DNA from: Synaphobranchus kaupii
Taxonomy: Eukaryota > Chordata > Actinopteri > Anguilliformes > Synaphobranchidae
DNA: 64,000 nt
Direction: 5' to 3'
NCBI GenBank assembly: GCA_029718625.1
Contig: CM056377.1
Location: 97,208,998 to 97,272,997, forward strand
Part shown: in pieces, positions 1 to 11,371 of the stretch
Numbering within the stretch: position 1 is the first letter of the stretch
Layout of the letters: each line of letters starts with the position of its first letter
The notes under the pieces: model-generated
What the model was told of the DNA's origin: nothing
Databases searched by the model: none
Seen by the model: only the letters and a program-made list of their open reading frames with translations
Program-made: the position numbers and the translations under genes

Positions 1-235
1 GATACGTCAGACCCTTGATGACTTAGAGCCATTTAGCCAACCATATGTTCCATACTGTTCCAGTGTAATTTACAGCTAAATCTAGTCCCACCCCACAATT
101 CCGATAGAGATCCATTCAAATGCGGACGTTATAGTATCGCTTGTAAGAGTACCAGAAAATAGGATCAAGAGTCTTTTCATGTTGTTGGGTCACAGACATC
201 AGGAAGTCATGGCATGCAAAGGATATGTGACAAAA
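1..235. repeat. Arm of the palindromic MITE family, cut by the window edge
   Basis: This is one arm of the fold-back repeat seen complete at 61165-62274 and as the core of 49437-52530. The shared marks are a tract about a 'cagacccttgatgactt' sequence, a 'cagtgtaatttacagc' tract and an outer part reading 'aagtcatggcatgcaaagg'. The other arm, if present, lies left of base 1. It is non-coding. Confidence 0.75.
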
Positions 236-271
236 TATTAAAAATGATTACTTTATTCTATATATAAATGC

Positions 272-484
272 AAGGGTGCCAATAATTGTGGCACACATGC
301 TTTTGCTAAAAATAATTATTTCTTGATGAGGGATTTTTTTTCTCATAATAAATTTACTTCAATTAAAGGTTGGATTTTTCTCATTTTTCCAGTGTGAGAT
401 TAAGCTAATTCACCAAACAATCAATTTTGTAGGACCCCTTTAACTCATCTTTACCAGGGGTGCCAATAATAGTGGAAGGCACTA
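272..484. mobile_element. Tc1 transposon end (solo IR/DR terminal repeat)
   Basis: The block carries two copies of 'gggtgccaataat' about 190 bp apart, the inner and outer direct repeats of an IR/DR-type terminal repeat. It matches the right end of the Tc1 element at 47766-49382 almost throughout. No transposase or opposite end lies next to it, so it is a remnant of that family. Confidence 0.7.
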
Positions 485-694
485 TATATCTATTAATAAA
501 TATCATGTTATTACCTTAACAAGCTATTGAAGTGTGACTGTTTTATTTATAATCACTTAATGCATTTTCATAAGCACAGAAAAATATATTTTTACGAAGT
601 TGAGAGAAGTTGCATGATAATAGTGACATTGGTCTCAGGCCTCCGGTTACAAGAAGCTCTTGACATTTAAATTACTTTTTCACATTTTCCTGTA

Positions 695-3600
695 AAAATT
701 ACAAAAATAATCAGTCGTAAATTTGAGCTATTCTCTCTCTGACAACAGCCAACTTGGTTTGAGGTGTCGTGGTCACATGTCACTGAAACTATTGTCAATT
801 TAGTGTATTTATTTTGAATTAAAATTCCTTTAAAATATACAAAGGGAAAATTAGAAAAATAATCAGTTGTGAATTTGAGCTATCCTCACTCTGACAACAG
901 TCAACTTGGTTTGAGGTGTCTTGGTCACATGACACAGAAACTATTGACATTTTAGTGTATTTATTTTGAAGAAAAATTCCTTTAAAATATACAAAGGGAA
1001 AATTAGAAAAATAATCAGTTGTACATTTCAGCTATCCTCTCTCTGACAACAGTCAACTTGGTTTGAGGTGTCTTGGTCACATGATACAGAAACTATTGAC
1101 ATTTTAGTGTATTTATTTTGAAGAAAAATTCCTTTAAAATATACAAAGGGAAAATTAGAAAAATAATCAGTTGTAAATTTGAGCTGTCCTCTCTCTGACA
1201 ACAACCAAATTGGTTTGAGGTGTCGTGGTCACATGTCACTGAAACTATTGTCAATTTAGTGTATTTATTTTGAATAAAAATTCCTTTAAAATATACAAAG
1301 GGAAAATTAGAAAAATAATCAGTTGTAAATTTGAGCTATCCTCTCTCTGACAACAACCAACTTGGTTTGAGGTGTCTTCGTCACATGTCACTGAAACTAT
1401 TGACATTTTAGTTTATTTATTTTGAAGGAAAATTCCTTTAAAATATACAAAGGGAAAATTAGAAAAATAATCAGTTGTAAATTTGAGCTGTCCTGTCTCT
1501 GACAACAGGCAACTTGGTTTGAGGTGTCTTGGTCACATGACACATAAACTATTGTCAATTTAGTGTATTTATTTTGAATAAAAATTCCTTTAAAATATAC
1601 AAAGGGAAAATTAGAAAAATAATCAGTTGTGAATTTGAGCTATCCTCACTCTGACAACAGTCAACTTGGTTTGAGGTGTCTTGGTCACATGACACAGAAA
1701 CTATTGACATTTTAGTGTATTTATTTTGAAGAAAAATTCCTTTAAAATATACAAAGGGAAAATTAGAAAAATAATCAGTTGGAAATTTCAGCTATCCTCT
1801 CTCTGACAACAGTCAACTTGGTTTGAGGTGTCTTGGTCACATGATACAGAAACTATTGACATTTTAGTGTATTTATTTTGAAGAAAAATTCCTTTAAAAT
1901 ATACAAAGGGAAAATTAGAAAAATAATCAGTTGTAAATTTGAGCTGTCCTCTCTCTGACAACAAGCAACTTGGTTTGAGGTGGCTTAGTCACATGACACA
2001 GAAACTATTGACATTTTAGTGTATTTATTTTGAAGAAAAATTCCTTTAAAATATACAAAGGGAAAATTAGAAAAATAATCAGTTGTAAATTTGAGCTATC
2101 CTCTCTCTGACAACAGCCAACTTGGTTTGAGGTGTCTTGGTCAAATGACACAGAAACTATTGACATTTTAGTGTATTTATTTTGAATAAAAATTGCTTTA
2201 AAATATACAAAGGGAAAATTTGAAAAATAATCAGTTGTAAATTTGAGCTATCCTCTCTCTGACAACAGACAACTTGGTTTGAGGTGTCTTGGTCACATGA
2301 CACAGAAACTATTGACATTTTAGTGTATTTATTTTGAAGAAAAATTCCTTTAAAATATACAAAGGGAAAATTAGAAAAATAATCAGTTGTAAATTTGAGC
2401 TATCCTCTCTCTGACAACAGCCAACTTGGTTTGAGGTGTCGTGGTCACATGTCACTGAAACTATAGACATTTTAGTGTATTTATTTTGAAGAAAAATTCC
2501 TTTAAAATATACAAAGGGAAAATTAGAAAAATAATCAGTTGTAAATTTGAGCTATCCTCTCTCTGACAACAGTGAACTTGGTTTGAGGTGTCTTGGTCAC
2601 ATGACACAGAAACTATTGACATTTTAGTGTATTTATTTTGAAGAAAAATTCCTTTAAAATACACAAAGGGAAAATTAGAAAAATAATCAGTTGTAAATTT
2701 GAGCTATCCTCTCTCTGACAACAGCCAACTTGGTTTGAGGTGTCTTGGTCACATGATACAGAAACTATTGACATTTTAGTGTATTTATTTTGAAGAAAAA
2801 TTCCTTTAAAATATACAAAGGGAAAATTAGAAAAATAATCAGTTGTAAATTTGAGCTGTCCTATCTCTGACAACAGGCAACTTGGTTTGAGGTGTCTTGG
2901 TCACATGACACAGAAACTATTGACATTTTAGTGTATTTATTTTGAATAAAAATTGCTTTAAAATATACAAAGGGAAAATTAGAAAAATAATCAGTTGTGA
3001 ATTTGAGCTATCCTCACTCTGACAACAGTCAACTTGGTTTGAGGTGTCTTGGTCACATGACACAGAAACTATTGACATTTTAGTGTATTTATTTTGAAGA
3101 AAAATTCCTTTAAAATATACAAAGGGAAAATTAGAAAAATAATCAGTTGGAAATTTCAGCTATCCTCTCTCTGACAACAGTCAACTTGGTTTGAGGTGTC
3201 TTGGTCACATGATACAGAAACTATTGACATTTTAGTGTATTTATTTTGAAGAAAAATTCCTTTAAAATATACAAAGGGAAAATTAGAAAAATAATCAGTT
3301 GTAAATTTGAGCTGTCCTATCTCTGACAACAGGCAACTTGGTTTGAGGTGTCTTGGTCACATGACACAGAAACTATTGACATTTTAGTGTATTTATTTTG
3401 AATAAAAATTGCTTTAAAATATACAAAGGGAAAATTTGAAAAATAATCAGTTGTAAATTTGAGCTATCCTCTCTCTGACAACAGACAACTTGGTTTGAGG
3501 TGTCTTGGTCACATGACACATAAACTATTGACATTTTAGTGTATTTATTTTGAATAAAAATTCCTTTAAAATATACAAAGGGAAAATTTTAAAAATAATC

Positions 3601-4125
3601 AGTTGTAGATTTGCGCCATACTGTCTCTGACAACATTAAAATTGGTTTGAGGCATCTTCATCATATGCCACAGAAACTACTATATAAAATTTATTTAAAT
3701 TTCAGGGAAAGGGAAAACTGGAAAAAATATTGCTTGTAAATTGGATAAATAATGTCTCTGACAAGATTAAAGTTGGTTTGAGACATCGTAGTCACATGTC
3801 ACAGAAGCTATTGAAATATTAGCGTTTTTTTTTTTTTAAAGAAAAATTCATAAAAAATTTACAAAAAAAAAAATTTGAAAAATCATTAGTTGTAAATTTG
3901 AGCTATAATGTCTGTGACAACATTAAACTTGGTTTGAGGCGTTTTTGTCATATGTCACAGAAGCTATTGAAATTTTAGCCGTTTTATTTTGAAAAAAAAT
4001 TCATTTAAAATCTACAAAAATAAAGTTCAAAAAATAATCAGTTGTAAATTTGAGCAATAATGTCTCCAAAGAGATTAAAGTTGGTTTGACACTTCTATTT
4101 GAAATGGCATTGGAACTATTGAAAT
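695..4125. repeat. 152-bp minisatellite array with a decayed right flank
   Basis: The period was measured directly as 152 bp: a 'ttagaaaaataatcag' landmark falls at 851, 1003, 1155 and 1307. About 19 near-identical units run to about 3590. Three or so strongly diverged units continue to about 4125 with longer A and T runs. Units are AT-rich, non-coding and each holds a GGTCACATG box and a CTCTGACAACA box. Variant units recur in the same order at about 0.85, 1.63 and 3.0 kb, so blocks of several units were duplicated together. Short minus-strand ORFs at 2461-2873 are only the repeat read in one open frame. Confidence 0.95.
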
Positions 4126-5310
4126 TCAAGTGTTTTTATAGGCATTGACATTTTTTTTCCGGAAATGTGAAAAAAAAGCTTGTAAAAGTCTCTTTGTTGT
4201 ACACTGATAACAAATATGTAAATTAAAATGCACCTACATGCTTCTGTCATTAGCTATTGAAATTTGAAAAACGAATATCCACTGAATATCCAATATAAAA
4301 CCAACTTTACCTTGCTAGCGAGAGCGAGCCCTAACGTTCATAACATTATTAAACGTCTGATTCTCTGGTAGTTTCTATTTTCTAAACTGCTATAACATCA
4401 AGTTTAATGGAAAGACTTCACTGTAGGCTTCACTGACTGTCACTGCGAAAACGTGCTATAGTAGCCGCAGCTGTTACTATAGTAACTATATTGTATAGGC
4501 TACAGTAGATTAGGATTTCAAGTCAGAACTTCACAGTGTAAACTATGGTCACGGTGGCTCTTTCATGATACTCGGGTAACGTTAATTTTGGAAAAACGAG
4601 AGAGCGATTTCCTCAAAGCAGACAGAAATATGGAATTGACGGTATGTGCAAGAAGTAAAAGTGTGTCAAAATGAAAACGTGATTAGAATCGAGGTCAATT
4701 AAAGTCTACCGCTGGAGAAACTGCACCAGCTAATTACCGATGGTGCTGATAAACAACACCATCGAGGAGTAGCTAGTGTTGTTCCTGCACTGCAGGTAAG
4801 ATTAGGCTAATGAACTAACCTAGTTATCATTTACATTATGAATATAAACCCCCCAAAGCCAGTGACCTGAAACTGTCACGTTAAGACGACAGGATGAGCT
4901 AGGCTACTGAATAGCTAGCTAGGTACAGGGTGACGGGTAGACAGGCGTTATGAACATATGAAAAGGCTACCTGTTTGTTTATATACGGTTTATAGAACAA
5001 GCAAAACTTTTAGGAATTTAGAAATCCCGTCTGGATGAATAATTTCAGTCCCAAAACGTAACTGTCCAGGAAAAAGAGGAGGTCTGTTCAGCCGAGCTAA
5101 CGTTAACGCCAGCTATAACGTTAAATAGCTTAATGTTACTTCAAGCTGGTTGTTGTTCACATCAGATATGGTGGTAATGATAGCTGGCTTTACTAGCTCC
5201 AAGACCGGCATTAATATTACAGCAGTGCGGTCTCAATAACTGAAGCGCAAACGTTAATGTCACTTTGTGAGCAGCACTGGGACATTTACATAAGTTAGCT
5301 AACGTTAAGT
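4126..5310. other. No gene seen; AT-rich unique-looking DNA
   Basis: I see no ORF with recognisable protein features, no splice-bounded exon and no terminal repeats. Small words such as AACGTTA and GCTAGCT recur. Confidence 0.5.
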
Positions 5311-5890
5311 TACAGTTTTTCTCAATTGCTTACACACATTTTTTGAAGGCATACCTCATTTTCTCAAAACTCTAAACACAAATCCAAAAACCACACACAC
5401 AAAATGCAAAACCCTACATATCTCCTGCAAAATGCTACTTTGCTTTCAAAACAATGTTATGTCTCCTCAAAATGGTAGTTTGTGTTCAAATGACACACAC
5501 AGACCATCATCAGACCATCATATGAGTAGACATTTCTAAGAACCATTGAACACTGATGTGCTGAATGGAAAACACTACTATGAATGGGAAAACACCAGTA
5601 TGAAGGCCTTATCAGGAGCATTATGCCTTTTCATGTTCAGTGTTACTGTACGCTTACTCCTGTTGTAAAATATTACTGTATAATGTTTTTACTCAAATAT
5701 AAAACAATACACAAATATACAGTAACAACACAAATATTTCTTTATTTTTTCCAAAAGTGCTGTAGCCTATACATCACAGCAAACACAACTGGATGTGTAA
5801 ATGATTTGCACAGAACAAACAATAGAAAATAGGCCAGTACAGTCAACAAAAAAAGAAAGAAAAATGTAAATTAAAAAAAGGACAAAAAAA

Positions 5891-6272
5891 CTAGGCTGCA
5901 TCCTGTCTTCGGTTCCTGTCTGGCCACAGGACCTCATCGACATCACAGGCTATGTTCTCTCTGGCCAAGCAGCGGGGGAAGTATCGCCTAGTATGGCGAA
6001 TCCAGCCCTGAAATGCCTCAGGAGCTATATCGCCACATGCCTCCTCCTCGTCCTCCTCTTCCTCCTCCTCGTCCTCCTCTTACTCTCACTCCTCTGCCTC
6101 TCTGATCACCTCTCACTTCAATGTTGCCATCCATTGTTCTCCAAACCAGGAGCTCACCTGTGGCCCTTATATTGCTCAAGCTTTGATTGGAAATTGCACA
6201 ACGGCCTTGGAAATGGAAGTTTTGCCATTTGAATGGCAGTGTGTTCTGTCTGAACACAAGGAGATTTGGCAT
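5891..6272 (-). pseudogene. Transposase remnant: Gly/Arg-rich start fused to C-terminal tail
   Basis: Read on the minus strand, the 5' part encodes a Gly/Arg-rich stretch (RGRGVRVRGGRGG) of the kind found at the N-terminus of a fish IS630-like transposase family. A frame change follows. The bases from about 6008 to the TAG at 5891 then encode a Q-G-W-I-R-H...R-Y-F-P-R-C-L-A-R-E...D-V-D-E...W-P-D tail. That tail matches the end of the same family as I know it. The DDE region between the two is gone. The homologous tail is also visible in element A at about 8620-8710, which supports the reading. Confidence 0.7.
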
Positions 6273-6299
6273 TGATGAAGAGTGTGCAAAATAGAGAAT

Positions 6300-6422
6300 A
6301 TTGTGTGTAGTGTTTTGAAGAAAGTGTGGTTTAGAATTGAAATCTGGGTCTAAAGCAGATAATTGTGTGTAGTGTTTTGAAGAAAGTGTGGTTTAGAATT
6401 GAAATCTGGGTCTACAGCAGGA
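6300..6422. repeat. 61-bp tandem duplication
   Basis: Two nearly identical 61-bp units containing 'gtgtgtagtgttttgaagaa' lie head to tail inside element B. Confidence 0.85.
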
Positions 6423-6537
6423 AATGTGTTTATAGTTCAGCAGAATTGGTTTAGGGAGTTGGCACATGAGTTACAGGTTGTGGTCATTGTGTCATAAGTT
6501 CCAGTTTTTGTGTGTAAACAATTGAGAAAAACTGTAA

Positions 6538-8088
6538 CACAAATGCATTTGTCACTGGTTTTGGGTTTCAGAAAAGGGACAAAAATTTCAGGGTACCTGG
6601 TGTAGGTATTACAGGTTCCCCAAGCAAATCTTTTCACCATCCTGTCTGACTCAATTTATGTTATTTTTACGATTTTCAGTGAGCTACTGCAATCTTTCCA
6701 TTGGTTTCAGTGCACCTTGACTGAACCGCTTGACCGAGGTCAGAACGCATAGTAACGGTTGCTAAAGTATGATTGGACAATTTCTGGTTTGGGGAGGAGC
6801 CTAGCGATAGGTCAATTGAGTCAGCCACTGCTAACCGCAGGAATTCCCCAAATGCCTTCACCTCTTAGCTGAATCATTTATATTAATTCGGTATCAACTG
6901 AGTATATAATATTGTGATTTTGTTAAGATAATTATGAATGTGTACATTTATTGATAATTCATTTCATTAAAAACTGAATTTGCCCATTTTTAGTTAGTAT
7001 ATTCTCTTGAGAATAGTTTATAAAAATTTAATGAGACTGATTTATTATACTAAAAATATGCCACCAGTTGTATAAGGATGGTAGAGTCGTGTCCCCTACA
7101 TATACGTAGAGAAACAGATGGTAGGTTTTTTCTGTTCTTTTCATATACAGTTAATATCTTAATTGTTAATTAAGCTAGACTTTCCATTTTCATAGTATCT
7201 ATGACATACATTAAGAAATCTTTAAAGTAATGTTTCAAGTGTTAAATATGCAAGTGTAAATGTTACCAGCTCTTTAGCCAGTTGAACAAAGTCATGGAAA
7301 TTAGAGGTCAGAAATTAAATGTCTCCTGGAGGCTTACCATTTTGTTACTGTATTTAAACTATAGGAAACATTTTAGAACAATCTGAGATTTTGGGTGTCA
7401 TGGTGTGGGAATTGACATGGAATGACCCTGTTACAAAGGCAGCCTACATCTTCCAGCAAATTTCCCTTAAATTGCTTCATCTAATCTATCCATTCATAAA
7501 TTTATTTGTAAATCTGTGGATTTGAATAAATGGTAATATGTCTCTAGGAAAGGTAGAGAAACTAATTGCATTAAACTTTAGTTTCTTAAAAGGTTCACGA
7601 TTGGACTCAAGTTAAATATTTAGCAGATTGTTGGCTGTAGCCATCTGGGCTCCCTGACACTAAAAGACAGGAGTGTGACAGGGTCCAAAATGCAACTCTG
7701 CAAAAGGCTCTTTGGCAAATACCCGATTGACACCACAAAGTTACTGCCATCAAAGGTAGACAAGATAAATTAATTATTTTAAAATTGACATAGTATCTAA
7801 CTCATAATTCATGCTGTATATTGAAACTGTTTAAAACATTTTTGATAAATATTTTGTGTTTTGAATTTTGTTACTTTTAACCAGAGTGCCTCAAGGACAG
7901 ACTTCAAAGGAGAGGAAAGGGAGGCTGTTGAAGACAACTTGTCTCTGATGTGGCGTTTTCTCTCAGAGAAAATTAGCGATATCAATAAAAAGAAGACATG
8001 TTGAAAGTAGAGGTATGTTAATATCTTTGAGTCCTTCTTGCGTGTGATCAACTCGCTTCCACTCACACGTCAAACAAAACCTGCATTA
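6538..8088. other. No gene seen
   Basis: AT-rich sequence without a supportable coding exon or terminal repeat. The short ORFs have no recognisable domain or splice context. Confidence 0.5.
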
Positions 8089-9308
8089 CAGTTTTTACCC
8101 ATTGCTTACACACTTGTTGCGGAATTTGGCTCATTGTGTCGAAACTCTACACACAAGCCAAATAAGACACAACACTTGGAGCTAAGCGTCTCACTTCTAT
8201 GTCAAAATGAAACTCTGCAATCAAAACCTAACAATCCTTTTTCAAAATGGCATTTTTGCAACGAAATGATACACACATGCACCATTTGAATTGCTCTTTC
8301 AAAGCAGCAGCAACACACTGATGTACAAAACACTGCTGTCTTTTCTCATACAGGCTTCTGTGAAAGATTGATCCGGTGCAGTATATCTACTCAAAATTTC
8401 AATGAACACAAATAGAACGGCTTCAGACAAAAATATATACGGCTTTATTTTTGCCATTACAGTTTTTACAACAACAAAAACACACAGAAAAATAGGACTA
8501 CAATGCAATGCGATACAATTATCATTTAGGGCAAAAAAAAAGTGAGATAGACGAATGTTTAGGATTTTTTTTTTTAACAGTATATTGTAGAGATGGGGTA
8601 GTGGTTTAGGGATCCCACTGTCTGTTTGCGTCTGGCCACATCACCTCATCCATGTCACAAGCAATATCTTCCTTGGCCAGGCAATGGGGGAAATATCGCC
8701 TGGACTGACCCCACCTCAATGTCTCCGCATGCCTCTTCCATTACTTGCAGAAGAGGCATGTGGGCATGTGGTTGGCGGTCATACACCTTACAGCGCCAAG
8801 CCGAAAATAATTCCTCTATTGGATTGAGAAATGGGGAGTAAGGGGCCAAGTATAAAACTTTGAAGTTATTGTGGTTTGTGAACCAGTTCCGGACCAGAGC
8901 AGCCCAGTGGAAACTAACATTATCCCAGATGACAACAAACCTGGGCTGCTCTGGTTCGTCCTGTGCAACTGCATTATGTAGTGTGTCAAGAAAGGTGATG
9001 TGCGCTGTATTGTAGGGACCTAGGGTGGCATGGTGATGGAGAAGTCCTTGCAGACTTATGGCGGCACACAAGGTGATATTTCCCCCGCGCTGGCCAGGGA
9101 CATTCACAATGGCTCTCTGTCCAATCACATTTCTCCCCCGACGCCTGGTCTTGGCCAGATTGAAGCCAGCTTCACCGATGTAAATGAACAAAGCAGGCTG
9201 TGCAGCTGCATCATAGTCGAGGACTCTGTAACAGAAAATGCATACATTGTACTGGGAATATGGTCCAACTCAAAACACATAGTCCTCGTCCTCCTCGTCC
9301 TAGTCCTG
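8089..9308. mobile_element. IS630/Tc1-like element A, truncated
   Basis: The left end is CAGTTTTTACCCATTGC preceded by TA, the same end as element C at 10777. The body carries a transposase pseudogene on the minus strand. The expected inverted right end is missing: after a short CTCGTCCTC (Gly/Arg-coding) tract at about 9285-9308 the sequence passes into an AT-rich block beginning GGTGATTCTCATGAA. Confidence 0.7.
8617..9210 (-). pseudogene. IS630-like DDE transposase, disabled
   Basis: The frame from 9191 to 8655 reads as a DDE_3/IS630-type catalytic domain. In order it shows a first-strand motif FIYIGEAGFNLAK, a basic RRRGRN turn, VVIWDNVSFH with the second catalytic Asp, and PYSPFLNPIEELFSAW with the catalytic Glu. 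In relatives I know, the first motif reads V/I-D-E-x-G-F-N, so the first catalytic Asp appears replaced by Gly. After about 8715 the family C-terminal tail (R-Y-F-P-H-C-L-A-K...W-P-D) continues in another frame after a small deletion. The N-terminal DNA-binding domain is absent. It is an inactive relic; the family call is firm, the exact subfamily is not. Confidence 0.85.
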
Positions 9309-9897
9309 GGTGATTCTCATGAACTTGGCACTACATATAGTAAAAGTTAAGAAGATAAAGAGACAATAATGATCTTTCCCATTTCATCAAATATGATCTA
9401 AATTTATTATAAATGTTAAATTCATTGTTTTAGTATACATTTTAAAGCATTTTCAGACATTTTCTGGTACACTGTCTAAAAAAAAAATAATTACCGTAAC
9501 ACATTTTAAAGTAGCAAATAACAGAATAATACAAAGTTGCATTTCAAAGATTTTAACACAATGTAAATGTACATGCTCAAACAACAGGATTTCATCCTAA
9601 AATGTATTTTATATAAAAACACATATTTTCAATTCAAAGAACAATCTCATTACCGTAATGCACAGCTGGTTTTTCCCATGGATTTTTTTTGTGGTTTTGT
9701 TTAGAATAAATGTTATTTTTAAACAATAACAATAGTAGAAAGGGCATGGGACATATTTCAAACACAGCTTAAACTTTTGAGGTATTGTATTAGTGTAATT
9801 TGAATATTTTGTCAAACATGGAGTGTTTCGGTAATTAAATTGACATTACGGTAATGAAAGAGCATGTTTCGGTAATGAACCCCAACTTATTCAAATA
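9309..9897. repeat. AT-rich block with ATTACCGTAAT motifs, copy 1
   Basis: The block starts GGTGATTCTCATGAA, the same word that starts the block at 11372. Motif hits are 9490 (ATTACCGTAAC), 9648-9660 (CATTACCGTAATG), 9844-9856 (CATTACGGTAATG) and TTCGGTAAT at about 9827 and 9868. The motif is an 11-13-bp near-palindrome. No coding sequence is supported. Confidence 0.55.
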
Positions 9898-10222
9898 AAG
9901 GTTTACCCAAAATCAATGTTGTATCGTGTTTTGCCCTTTCTAGGTGATGTTCAACAAGATCAGATAATTTTTTTATTAATTTTTTTACATACTTGCTGTC
10001 CAGAGCTTGGCCACTCCAAATGCAGTACATTTAGGCAGTATTATGTCATACTTATCCTTATAAGGAGAAAATGGGCAAGGTTATGACCAAAATGACATGC
10101 TTTTGGAGTGGCCAGGCTCTGGACAGCATGTATGTATAATATATTTTTTTTAATTCTCAGAACTTGAACATCACCTGGAAAGGAAAAACACGATACAATA
10201 TTGATTTTGGGTAAACCTTTCC
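9898..10222. mobile_element. Fold-back MITE, about 325 bp
   Basis: The two halves are inverted copies of each other. The outer arm begins AAGGTTTACCCAAAATCAAT and is mirrored at 10200-10222. Inner arms share 'gctgtccagag' and 'ggccactcc' with their complements at 10105-10135. The centre lies near 10070. The internal sequence has no coding potential. The superfamily is not clear from the ends. Confidence 0.8.
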
Positions 10223-10423
10223 TTTAAGTGAAAACTACAAGTGTAGTACTTTTAAGTCCTTGAATTATGTTTTTATTTCAAATAATTCTTTTTTTCAATT
10301 ATTAAAAAATGACAGACAAAACACCCCACAGTAACCTCCCCCAGTTGTGCTCCCTCACTTGACCCAACCCACCACATCCTGTCCCTAAACATACTGAATG
10401 CAATGAACTTTGAACTGAAATTC

Positions 10424-10661
10424 CTACCCCCCCCCCCCCAGGTTTTTCTTGTGGAGTACTTCGCCCAAATTTTCAGGCAGCACACAGAAGTGTCTGGCAG
10501 AGGATGTTGCAGGCATGGGCATGGGCATGACAGCTTTGATGTCCGACTCATAGTACCAGACCTTGTCCCCTGGAAACTGCATGGCTGGCACAAAGAACCT
10601 GTTTTCTCCCACTCTGCTCATTGTATCAACCTCGTATTGTTCACCAACGATCTGATAATGA
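10424..10661 (-). other. Unassigned exon-like open stretch
   Basis: On the minus strand a pyrimidine-rich tract ending CATTATCAG at about 10650 could be a splice acceptor. It is followed by an open frame beginning IVGEQYEVDTMSRVGE and containing FFVPAMQFPGDKVWYYESD, an MPMPMP run and ARHFCVLPEN. The composition looks protein-like rather than random. The frame runs into a 12-base G/C homopolymer at 10430-10440. I do not recognise the family. It may be an isolated exon, a gene fragment or part of a repeat. Confidence 0.3.
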
Positions 10662-10776
10662 ATGAGAAGTAGGCCTATTAGCAAACAGTTAAGGCAGTGA
10701 GAATCATATAGAACCTATCTATGCCAGTGATCCCAGGACTCAACCTGTCCCTCTGATTGGTCCTGAACAAATGTTA

Positions 10777-11371
10777 CAGTTTTTACCCATTGCTTACACA
10801 CTAAAAGTGAATGCTTAGACAAAAGCATCAAAACCTTCACTTTTTGTAACCATTCCTTAAACAAAGGCACCAAAAGTACAAACACATTTTCTGCTTTGCA
10901 CTTTGTTTGCAATTCTGCAACACACTTCTTGCAAAACACTACACACTGTTTCTTATATTAGACACTTCATTCAAAAATGAAATCTCTTGCAATCATTGGA
11001 AAACCACTTCTATTCAAAATTAAAAACACTACCTGAAATTGGCGACACCCACACACACACATGAAAACACTTCATACACTAATTGAACACCAATCAGTTT
11101 GGGCCTTAGCACTACAAATAGGCCTCAGGTAAGCTCACCTATTTTGTGAAAACTTTGCAAACATGGAGGCAGTGGGAGCGAAAGGAAGAGAGAGAGGACT
11201 AGGACCAGGACCAGGACTAGGACGAGGACTAGGACGAGGATGAGGACTAGGACCAGGACTAGGACGAGGATGAGGATGAGGACTAGGACGAGGACTAGGA
11301 CGAAGACTAGGACGAGGAGGACGAGGACGAGGACTAGGATGAGGACTAGGACGAGGAGGACGAGGACTAGG
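10777..11371. mobile_element. IS630/Tc1-like element C, left end plus Gly/Arg repeat
   Basis: The end CAGTTTTTACCCATTGC is preceded by TA as in element A. From 11164 a plus-strand ATG leads into about 200 bp of imperfect GGACTAGGACGA repeats encoding Gly/Arg/Leu-rich sequence, the N-terminal part of the same transposase family. Everything downstream of that repeat, including the catalytic domain and the other end, is missing. The minus-strand LVLVLV ORF over this tract is a shadow. Confidence 0.65.

Larger units (their letters stand above)
5313..6534. mobile_element. IS630/Tc1-like element B, internally deleted
   Basis: Matching inverted ends, CAGTTTTTCTCAATTG at the left and CAATTGAGAAAAACTG at the right, are each flanked by TA, the target of the IS630-Tc1-mariner superfamily. 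Inside, on the minus strand, the Gly/Arg-rich N-terminus of the transposase is joined almost directly to its C-terminus, so the catalytic domain is deleted. A 61-bp tandem duplication occurs at about 6300-6420. It can only have moved with enzyme supplied by another copy. Confidence 0.8.

Noticed and set aside
695..4125. A CRISPR-like or direct-repeat array
   Set aside because: Units are contiguous 152-bp copies without unique spacers, and the genome is eukaryotic. It is a minisatellite.
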